A stretch of DNA of 15,946 bases from Candidatus Methanophagales archaeon (GTDB lineage: Archaea; Halobacteriota; Syntropharchaeia; Alkanophagales; Methanospirareceae), in NCBI GenBank assembly GCA_030617585.1, contig JAUWVD010000007.1:1-15946 (forward strand). The letters run 5' to 3'. Positions within the stretch are counted from its first letter, which is position 1. Each line of letters starts with the position of its first letter. Below, one piece after another: positions 6,363-11,726 of this stretch. Made by a program: the position numbers and the translations under genes. The notes beneath the pieces were generated by a model. The model ran no database searches and was not told the DNA's origin. It saw nothing but the letters and a program-made list of their open reading frames with translations.

Positions 6363-7295
6363 TCAAAGCGATAGCGTCCTTATCCACTCGCCCTTCGCAT
6401 CCCTTGTCGTACCCACGACCAATCGTGACTCATGCTTTGTGCGCTCTATTACGCCACGAGCTTCTATTTTTTCGCCTGCTAACGCTTGCCCGACATAGGT
6501 ATGCGTAAAAGAAAGAACTTTGCTTATCTCTGGGTGTTCTATTTCGTATATCGCGGGATTATCAAATGAAAAAGAGGCGTCCTTTACTTCCGCTGTTATC
6601 TTTGCATAACCTACCCTTTCGCCTATTTCATAATTCCTCATATCCAACTGCTTTATCTCTTCTCTGTCTCGCGTGTATAAAATATCAAGGTATGTGTCCC
6701 CGATTGCACCCCTATTCTTCTTCCTCTGTTCATGTGCGACAAAACGATTGTAACTCAATTCCGGCTGCCTTTTATTGTATATCCGCCGCCACACGGCATC
6801 AGTTATCTCTACGAGAATGCCTTCTTCCACTGCTGCTTCTATAACCTCTCTCGCTATGTTGAAGTTTGGCAGCCCATAAAGGACGAAATCAAGGTCTGAA
6901 TTATCGCTGTTAAGACCACATAAGTAGGAGCCGGTAATCCCGATCATATCACGCGGGATACGGTTTCCAAGAAGTTCAAAAATAGTTTGGGCCTGCTCTT
7001 CTCGCTCGGCAATTAACGGGAGCTCATCATCTGGTCGCAGGATTTCTTTTATATCCGCTTTTGGAACCACCTGCATACCACCTTTCACATATGTGGGGCA
7101 ATGCCTACCCAAGAATACATATGCGTCATCAAAGTCTAATTTCCTGTATCGACCCCTATCCGCGACTCTTTCGCCTCTGTCGTCCGGGATATATCGTAAG
7201 AGGCATTTCACTTCCTCTTCGCCTAAGTCATAAGAGACAACAGAGAAGATCCAATTTTGCTTTGTTATAAAAAAATCTCGAATCCTTACTATCAT
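6363..7295 (-). CDS. Predicted nucleotidyltransferase, COG1665-like archaeal family
   Basis: A 310-residue protein with a DNA polymerase beta-type nucleotidyltransferase core. The signature is in TGSYLCGLNSDNSDLDFVLY (121-140): Gly122-Ser123 and the metal-binding pair Asp134-x-Asp136. A third acidic residue is likely Asp204 in TYLDILYT. The roughly 115-residue N-terminal region (FLGRHCPTYVKGGMQVVP near 61-78) and the C-terminal beta-rich region (about 225-310) are not part of the minimal fold and match my memory of the uncharacterised archaeal COG1665 group. Its substrate is unknown; such enzymes transfer a nucleotide to RNA, protein or small molecules. The ATG at 7295 begins MIVRIRDFF. It is divergent from the NIL-ferredoxin gene across a perfect palindrome, and upstream of the MoaD-like gene in the same direction. 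Confidence 0.8.
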   Translation of the reverse strand: MIVRIRDFFITKQNWIFSVVSYDLGEEEVKCLLRYIPDDRGERVADRGRYRKLDFDDAYVFLGRHCPTYVKGGMQVVPKADIKEILRPDDELPLIAEREEQAQTIFELLGNRIPRDMIGITGSYLCGLNSDNSDLDFVLYGLPNFNIAREVIEAAVEEGILVEITDAVWRRIYNKRQPELSYNRFVAHEQRKKNRGAIGDTYLDILYTRDREEIKQLDMRNYEIGERVGYAKITAEVKDASFSFDNPAIYEIEHPEISKVLSFTHTYVGQALAGEKIEARGVIERTKHESRLVVGTTRDAKGEWIRTLSL

Positions 7296-7316
7296 GCTCT
7301 ACTCGCTCTTCTACAA

Positions 7317-7344
7317 CTAAAGAAATAATATATTATTTCTTTAG
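7317..7344. repeat. Perfect 28-bp palindrome between divergent genes (candidate operator with two-way TATA)
   Basis: The half-site CTAAAGAAATAATA (7317-7330) is followed directly by its exact reverse complement (7331-7344), with no spacer. Its centre, AATATATT, is itself TATA-like on both strands. It lies 22 bp before the nucleotidyltransferase start and 82 bp before the ferredoxin start. Such symmetry could bind a dimeric regulator or set a bidirectional promoter; both are inferences. Confidence 0.7.
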
Positions 7345-7376
7345 GTAAAACCTTCTCTTAGAAAGAAAAGCGTTAA

Positions 7377-7406
7377 TAAAATAAAATAAACTAAAGTAAA
7401 GTAAAA
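7377..7406 (+). repeat. Six TAAAN pentamers upstream of the NIL-ferredoxin gene
   Basis: Six consecutive 5-bp units (TAAAA, TAAAA, TAAAC, TAAAG, TAAAG, TAAAA) end 19 bp before the ATG at 7426. The run would lie in the 5' leader if transcription starts from the palindrome region. It may be only a low-complexity A-rich leader. Confidence 0.6.
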
Positions 7407-7425
7407 GAAATATAGATCAACGAAA

Positions 7426-7812
7426 ATGAAGCTTTTATTACGGTTCCCCCGTCCTGGACACAAAACGCCGCGTACTGCGGAAGTAATACTCGAGACCGGT
7501 GCGAAAATAAACATAGATAAGGCGAACGTAGATGCAGTGAGTGGTGAGCTCATTGTTGACGTACCGCACGATAAAGTAAATAGTGTTGCAGAACATTTCA
7601 GGGAAAAGGGCGTTGAAGTACGGAAATTAATGAAACTAATCGCGTGGGATGAAGAGAGATGCATCCATTGCGGCGCTTGCATTTCTATCTGTCCTACCGG
7701 AGTGTTTAAGTTCGATCCATCGTGGCAGATAGAGTTGGAAGAGGAGAAATGTATTCGGTGTGAAGTGTGTGTGAACGTATGCCCATTTAGGGCTTTGGCT
7801 TGTGTGGACTGA
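7426..7812 (+). CDS. NIL domain plus two-cluster [4Fe-4S] ferredoxin
   Basis: A 128-residue fusion: an N-terminal NIL domain (about 1-70, a ligand-binding fold first described beside methionine transporters) followed by a dicluster ferredoxin. The cluster ligands are complete: C79, C82, C85 and C89 in CIHCGACISICP, and C109, C112, C115 and C119 in CIRCEVCVNVCP. In Methanosarcina the NIL-ferredoxin MA1822, with the DUF39 protein MA1821, takes part in making homocysteine from aspartate semialdehyde, so an electron-carrier role in that sulfur-assimilation step is the best guess. No DUF39 gene lies next to it here, which weakens the assignment. The ATG at 7426 begins MKLLLRF, and no clear Shine-Dalgarno precedes it. 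ribC follows after 18 bp and is probably co-transcribed. Confidence 0.85.
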   Translation: MKLLLRFPRPGHKTPRTAEVILETGAKINIDKANVDAVSGELIVDVPHDKVNSVAEHFREKGVEVRKLMKLIAWDEERCIHCGACISICPTGVFKFDPSWQIELEEEKCIRCEVCVNVCPFRALACVD

Positions 7813-7830
7813 CCAATAGTATTAGAAGAA

Positions 7831-8295
7831 ATGAAGAAAGTAGGCATTGCGGATACTACCTTTGCGAGATATGACATGGGTGCAGCGGCAATAGATGAGC
7901 TGAATAAGCGAGTATCCGTTAAGATAGAGAGGTACACGGTCCCGGGGATAAAGGACCTGCCAGTAGCGTCGAAGAAGCTGATAGAGGTGAGCGGATGCGA
8001 TATCGTGATGGCGTTGGGCATGCCCGGACCTGAGGATATAGATAAACAGTGTGCATATGAAGCATCACTCGGTATAATAGCAGCACAACTGCTCACTTCC
8101 AAGCACATAATCGAGGTTTTTGTGTATGAAGATGAAGCAGCGGAGGAGAAGGAGCTGGCATGGCTTTCAGACCGTCGTACGCGGGAGCATGTAGAGAACG
8201 TGATAAAACTGCTATTTAGGCCTGAAGAGCTGGAACGGGAGGCGGGAATGGGAAAAAGGGAAGGGTTTAAAGATGCGGGTCCTTTAAGTGTATGA
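7831..8295 (+). CDS. ribC: Archaeal riboflavin synthase
   Basis: Joins two 6,7-dimethyl-8-ribityllumazine molecules into riboflavin plus the pyrimidinedione; the last step of riboflavin synthesis. The archaeal enzyme is unrelated to bacterial RibE and similar to lumazine synthase. The 154 residues match the family closely from end to end: KKVGIADTTFARYDMGAAAI at 2-21, YTVPGIKDLPVASKKL near 35-50, GCDIVMALGMPGPEDIDKQC near 55-74, ASLGIIAAQLLTSKHIIEVF near 78-97, EDEAAEEKELAWLSDRRT, and the terminal GFKDAGP. It begins 18 bp after the NIL-ferredoxin stop; the spacing implies one transcript, although the two pathways have no obvious link. Downstream it meets pdxS tail to tail across a hairpin. 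Confidence 0.96.
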   Translation: MKKVGIADTTFARYDMGAAAIDELNKRVSVKIERYTVPGIKDLPVASKKLIEVSGCDIVMALGMPGPEDIDKQCAYEASLGIIAAQLLTSKHIIEVFVYEDEAAEEKELAWLSDRRTREHVENVIKLLFRPEELEREAGMGKREGFKDAGPLSV

Positions 8296-8359
8296 GCACC
8301 AAAAATCCTCACGCAGGTTTATTTTGACTTTTGCAATTAATTTAATTTTGCATTGTCGG

Positions 8360-8383
8360 CTCAAAAACCCACAGGTTTTTGAG
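8360..8383. terminator. Perfect 10-bp stem-loop between convergent ribC and pdxS
   Basis: CTCAAAAACC (8360-8369), loop CACA, GGTTTTTGAG (8374-8383). It lies 64 bp after the ribC stop and 9 bp after the pdxS stop. A position between two convergent genes fits a bidirectional transcription stop or 3'-end processing/protection element. Neither side has a long T-run, and archaeal termination depends mainly on T-rich tracts, so the terminator role is an inference. Confidence 0.5.
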
Positions 8384-8392
8384 TAGACACCG

Positions 8393-9292
8393 TTACCATC
8401 CGCGCACTTGCAGCAACTCCTCTTCTGCCAAAGTACTCACTTCTATACCTTTCATTGGTGATCCCAACCCCTTAGAAATTGCTGCCAGTCGTTTTGGATC
8501 ATCATAGTTGTTCACAGCATCCACAATTGCCGAAGCCATCTTTTCCGGATCGCTCGATTTGAATATACCAGAGCCTACAAAAACACCGTCTGCTCCGAGC
8601 TGCATCATAAGTGCGGCATCTGCAGGTGTTGCTACACCGCCCGCGGCGAAATTAACCACCGGTAACCGTTGCAATTCCGCTGTCTCTTGCACTACTCCTA
8701 TTGATACTTTCAACTCTTTTGCAACGTCCTTTAACTCCTCTTCATCTTTACCTTTTAGCGATCTTATCTCGCCCATAATCAATTTCATGTGTCGAACAGC
8801 TTCCTTGACATCTCCCGTGCCAGCTTCGCCTTTTGTCCTCATCATCGCCGCCCCTTCCTCTATCCGCCTCAATGCTTCACCTAAACTGCGAGCTCCGCAT
8901 ACGAAAGGCACTGTAAACTTTCTCTTGTCCACGTGATGCGTATCCACCGGTGTTAGGACCTCAGATTCATCAACCATGTCAACACCCAACGCCTCCAGTA
9001 TCTCCGCCTCTACAAAGTGGCCTATACGGCATTTCGCCATCACCGGTATCGTAACGGTATCAACGATTTCCGAGACAACTACAGGGTCAGCCATTCGTGC
9101 TACACCGCCCGCCTTTCTTATGTCCGCCGGGACAGCATGCAACGCCATAACAGCAATAGCACCTGCCTCCTCTGCAATTCTGGCTTGATCTGCACTTGTT
9201 ACGTCCATTATCACACCACCCTTTTGTAAGGATGCGAAACCATTCTTCAAAAGCTCTGTTCCATGCCTAAGATCTTCGATTTCTATCACCAT
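8393..9292 (-). CDS. pdxS: Pyridoxal 5'-phosphate synthase, PdxS subunit
   Basis: Makes PLP directly from ribose 5-phosphate, glyceraldehyde 3-phosphate and ammonia, the ammonia being supplied by the glutaminase PdxT. The 299 residues form a TIM barrel of the usual length. Visible active-site elements are Asp30 in KGGVIMDVTSADQARIAEEA, the Schiff-base Lys87 in VMAKCRIGHFVEAEILEALG, and the second lysine in MRTKGEAGTG near 154. The phosphate-binding stretch VNFAAGGVATPADAALMMQL lies near 213-232, with GADGVFVGSGIFKS after it. The ATG at 9292 has a GGGAGG at 9308-9303, so this start is well supported. pdxT is not adjacent in this window. The gene converges with ribC and diverges from trmG10. 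Confidence 0.97.
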   Translation of the reverse strand: MVIEIEDLRHGTELLKNGFASLQKGGVIMDVTSADQARIAEEAGAIAVMALHAVPADIRKAGGVARMADPVVVSEIVDTVTIPVMAKCRIGHFVEAEILEALGVDMVDESEVLTPVDTHHVDKRKFTVPFVCGARSLGEALRRIEEGAAMMRTKGEAGTGDVKEAVRHMKLIMGEIRSLKGKDEEELKDVAKELKVSIGVVQETAELQRLPVVNFAAGGVATPADAALMMQLGADGVFVGSGIFKSSDPEKMASAIVDAVNNYDDPKRLAAISKGLGSPMKGIEVSTLAEEELLQVRGW

Positions 9293-9302
9293 TTTTCTTT
9301 CC

Positions 9303-9339
9303 CCTCCCTATGACCTAAAATGTATTTTATATATTTATA
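9303..9339 (-). promoter_or_regulatory. pdxS promoter region and ribosome binding site
   Basis: On the minus strand TATAAATATATAAAATA (9339-9323) provides a TATA box in one of several registers. It is followed by GGGAGG (9308-9303), ten bases before the ATG at 9292. The transcription start is expected shortly before the ribosome binding site, but the register of the TATA is ambiguous. Confidence 0.5.
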
Positions 9340-9372
9340 CGTATATTCTAAGATAGTTTTCTTTTGGTAAAT

Positions 9373-9403
9373 AACCACAAGATTTCACAGATTTACACAG
9401 ACG
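9373..9403. repeat. CACAGATTT-type intergenic repeat remnant
   Basis: The stretch holds AACCACAAGATTTCACAG and then ATTTACACAGA, an internally repetitive (A/C)CACAGATTT pattern. It resembles the short dispersed 'ACCACAGATTTCACAGATT' intergenic repeats that I recall from many bacterial and archaeal genomes. Only this single occurrence is visible in the window, so membership in a repeat family is inferred. Confidence 0.35.
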
Positions 9404-9501
9404 CTACTGTCCTAAAAAATTATTAAGTTTTTACGGGTTTATAGAAATCATTGGAAAATGATACGATACAGTTCGGGTAACTTAATATTTGTGAGTTCCT
9501 C

Positions 9502-9509
9502 TATATAAA
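9502..9509 (+). promoter_or_regulatory. TATA box of trmG10, placed for leaderless transcription
   Basis: TATATAAA is centred about 20 nt before the ATG at 9526. A start 22-27 nt downstream of the box falls on or next to the ATG, and no Shine-Dalgarno sequence is present, which fits a leaderless mRNA. Confidence 0.5.
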
Positions 9510-9525
9510 TACTAAAAGACAAAAA

Positions 9526-10557
9526 ATGTTTGTTGCTTTTGAACTCTCAGGCGAGCATGACACACTGCCGAAAGCAGAGGTTTTAGCGTGTTTAAATGCG
9601 TTATGTATCGTTTACGATGCGAAAATGCTCTTAAACGGTATACTTGTGATTGATGCGCAAATCAGACCGGAAACTCTCGCGGTTCTGTCTAATCGGTTGG
9701 GGATGACACACAGGATATACGAAGTGGACGGCATGAGTGAGCCGAAGGAGGACGCGATACTGGCAATGGTTAAAAACGCAGATGTATACAAGTTCATGGA
9801 AAAAGGTAGCACATTCGCTGTTCGTATGCCGAAAAACAGCTCTTATCCAGAGAAGAAAGCTATAATAGAACAAGTGGGGGCGATCATAAAAGGAAAGGGA
9901 TATAAAGTAAATCTATCTAATCCCTCGAAGACTTTTGTGCTGCTGTTAACAGAACAGACCTGCTTTTTCTGTTTGCTATTACATTCAAAGGATAAGAAGC
10001 GATATGGGGCAAGGAAACCGCAGTTCAGACCTTTCTTCTCGCCCGGCGTCATACTACCAAAAGTTGCGCGTGCTCTGGTTAATCTCAGTGGCATAAAAGA
10101 GAACGAGCTTTTTCTTGACCCGTTCTGCGGCACCGGTGGGCTATTAATAGAAGCGGGCATGATAGGGGTGCGTGTAATCGGGATAGATGTGCAGGAGCAG
10201 ATGGTGAGAGGAACCGCAGAAAACTTGAACTTTTATGGACTGAGTGGTGATCTAATTGTAGGAGATGCCGCTAAGACACCATTGAGGGATAAGTGCATTG
10301 ATGCGATTGCAACAGACATGCCTTATGGCAGATCTTCCCTAATAGCCCGGTCAGGTTTTGCACCGTCATTAGAACGCTTATTCCCGGATGCTTTAGCTGA
10401 AATACATCGTTTGCTTAAACCAGGCGGGAAAGCGGTTATCGTATCCAATTTCCCTTATTCGCGTTCTCCCGAGCATTTTTTTCATGCCCTTGAAACGTAC
10501 GTGTATCGTGTCCATAAAAGTTTAAACAGGTACATCACGGTACTCAAGAAAGCATAA
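9526..10557 (+). CDS. trmG10: tRNA (guanine10-N2)-methyltransferase (TrmG10 family, COG1041)
   Basis: Uses S-adenosylmethionine to methylate the N2 of G10 in tRNA, giving m2G or m2,2G. The 343 residues comprise an N-terminal THUMP-type tRNA-binding region (about 1-165, opening MFVAFELSGEHDTLPKAEV as in archaeal homologues) and a C-terminal Rossmann methyltransferase. Motif I is LDPFCGTGGLLIEAG near 196-210, the post-I acidic strand is VIGIDVQ, and motif IV is TDMPYGRSS near 263-271. Motif IV normally reads (D/N)PPY; here the second position is Met. The rest of the motif, including YGRSS, is kept, so activity is expected. It reads from an apparently leaderless promoter. A small unknown gene follows after 144 bp, then aTrm56 on the opposite strand, so two tRNA methyltransferases lie close together. 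Confidence 0.92.
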   Translation: MFVAFELSGEHDTLPKAEVLACLNALCIVYDAKMLLNGILVIDAQIRPETLAVLSNRLGMTHRIYEVDGMSEPKEDAILAMVKNADVYKFMEKGSTFAVRMPKNSSYPEKKAIIEQVGAIIKGKGYKVNLSNPSKTFVLLLTEQTCFFCLLLHSKDKKRYGARKPQFRPFFSPGVILPKVARALVNLSGIKENELFLDPFCGTGGLLIEAGMIGVRVIGIDVQEQMVRGTAENLNFYGLSGDLIVGDAAKTPLRDKCIDAIATDMPYGRSSLIARSGFAPSLERLFPDALAEIHRLLKPGGKAVIVSNFPYSRSPEHFFHALETYVYRVHKSLNRYITVLKKA

Positions 10558-10701
10558 TATCAAACTAAAAATAATAAATCCGTGTCCTAAATTAAATAAT
10601 TAGAAGTTACACTTTATCTAGAATGAAAAACAGTAATGGAAAGCGTATATTCATAAAGAACAAATTTATATTATCAGGCATTTATAAAAGGGAGATAAAG
10701 G

Positions 10702-10998
10702 GTGGAGAAATTGAAAGTTCGTTTACCAAATGGGAAGGAGATAGGAGCGATGGACGTAGACTTTGAGACGATAAAAGAGGATTGGAATGAATATACATTG
10801 GAAGACGATACGGTATTGAAATTCAAAACGGTAGTGAGCAGTATTATTCGCACTGAGGACTACGATCCGATGACCGGTGATCCGGTCTATCATGTCCGTT
10901 CTACGAACATACTGAGAGTGAAGGTGACACCGGAGATGAAGCGGTTACCTGCAGCGCGGAAGCCGGATAAAGCGGGCGAAGGCGTGGAAGTGGGTTAG
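10702..10998 (+). CDS. Small conserved-looking protein of unknown function
   Basis: A 98-residue acidic-to-mixed protein starting at GTG (10702). GGGAG at 10690-10694 lies 7 nt upstream and supports this start. I do not recognise a named family, although the pattern of a LEDDTVLKFKTVVSSIIRTE strand pair, then YDPMTGDPVYHVRSTNILRV, resembles short archaeal and bacterial hypothetical proteins I have seen. It appears to be mostly beta strands, with a short helix near 22-30 and a Lys/Pro-rich, probably disordered tail (about 80-98). No signal peptide, membrane segment, Cys pair or catalytic motif is visible. TATA candidates lie near 10645-10651 and 10665-10672. It converges with trm56, 6 bp between stops. 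A role in RNA or tRNA metabolism is only suggested by neighbours. Confidence 0.7.
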   Translation: MEKLKVRLPNGKEIGAMDVDFETIKEDWNEYTLEDDTVLKFKTVVSSIIRTEDYDPMTGDPVYHVRSTNILRVKVTPEMKRLPAARKPDKAGEGVEVG

Positions 10999-11004
10999 CT
11001 CTTT

Positions 11005-11553
11005 TCATTTACCTTTAACCTTCTTAATTACTTCCTTGCCTTGCTTCTTAGGCACTATTTCCATCTCGGCATGCTCGAATTTAGTTTTTAGCTCTTTACC
11101 ACGCTGCAAATGATCAAGAAATAGTGCCAAAGCAGCTACTTCTGAATGCGGCTGATTTGATATTGCAATGTTCCAATCTGCAGCATCATAGACAATATAT
11201 GGCACTTTTTCCGCACCCACTACGACCATGATACGCGTTTTATCCCTCTTCGCTTCTGCCCTTATCTCATCGATCACATCAAGAATGTTCTCGCCGTACA
11301 TCGTCAGATGACACACTTTCCCGCCTTCTTGCTTCCATCTCTTTAGCTCGTCACTCCATTTCACTCCTGTTTGTACAAAGAAATCACCGCCCCACCTCTG
11401 CGTGACTTCATTTATACTGCTCTCTATGCCCTTATCCCCAGATGTAAGTAGCATGCCTTTCGCTCCTAATGCTCGTCCAACTAACCCGACATGTGTGGTT
11501 ATCCGCTTATCCCTCTCGGGGCGGTGTCCCAATCTCAGTATTACGATCTCCAT
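11005..11553 (-). CDS. trm56: tRNA (cytidine56-2'-O)-methyltransferase (aTrm56)
   Basis: A SPOUT-fold methyltransferase found in archaea that methylates the 2'-hydroxyl of C56 in the T-loop of tRNA, stabilising the D-loop/T-loop contact. The 182 residues match the family: N-terminal MEIVILRLGHRPERDKRITT, HVGLVGRALGAKGMLLTSGD, the strand CHLTMYGENILDVID, and the knotted C-terminal SAM site IMVVVGAEKVPYIVYDAADW with NIAISNQPHSEVAALALFLD. A lysine-rich tail (about 160-182) probably aids RNA contact. The ATG at 11553 has no Shine-Dalgarno; a TTATATT box lies at 11597-11591. It is divergent from the SNF2 gene, and its 3' end almost meets the small unknown gene. Confidence 0.95.
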   Translation of the reverse strand: MEIVILRLGHRPERDKRITTHVGLVGRALGAKGMLLTSGDKGIESSINEVTQRWGGDFFVQTGVKWSDELKRWKQEGGKVCHLTMYGENILDVIDEIRAEAKRDKTRIMVVVGAEKVPYIVYDAADWNIAISNQPHSEVAALALFLDHLQRGKELKTKFEHAEMEIVPKKQGKEVIKKVKGK

Positions 11554-11590
11554 AAGGTTAAAAATTCCGTGTCACCCATTCCCTGAAAAA

Positions 11591-11597
11591 AATATAA
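11591..11597 (-). promoter_or_regulatory. Probable TATA box of trm56
   Basis: On the minus strand CAAAAGGG runs into TTATATTTTTTT, with a predicted transcription start near 11568, about 15 nt before the ATG at 11553. Confidence 0.4.
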
Positions 11598-11698
11598 CCC
11601 TTTTGGTATAATTTGATTTCTTTGGTAAAGCTTTTAAAACTTTTTGATCATAGCTATGCAATTATCAGTATTGAAAAGAGTAAGTGACATAATAACAA

Positions 11699-11706
11699 TA
11701 TATAAA
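11699..11706 (+). promoter_or_regulatory. TATA box of the SNF2 gene, placed for leaderless transcription
   Basis: TATATAAA, followed by further A residues, is centred about 25 nt before the ATG at 11727. An in-frame TGA at 11715-11717 excludes an earlier start. No Shine-Dalgarno is present, so transcription probably begins at or beside the ATG. Confidence 0.5.
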
Positions 11707-11726
11707 AAAGAAGATGATGTGGGCAT

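Noticed and set aside
7341..8312. Long minus-strand open frame (323 codons) opposite the ferredoxin and ribC genes
   Set aside because: Its Ser-rich translation is the antisense of two well-identified proteins; no ribosome binding site or family resemblance. It arises from the codon bias of the real genes.
9405..9500. Search for a tRNA gene or structured leader in the longest intergenic gap
   Set aside because: No T-loop consensus (GTTCGAATC-like), acceptor stem or long hairpin could be found; the stretch appears to be promoter DNA only.
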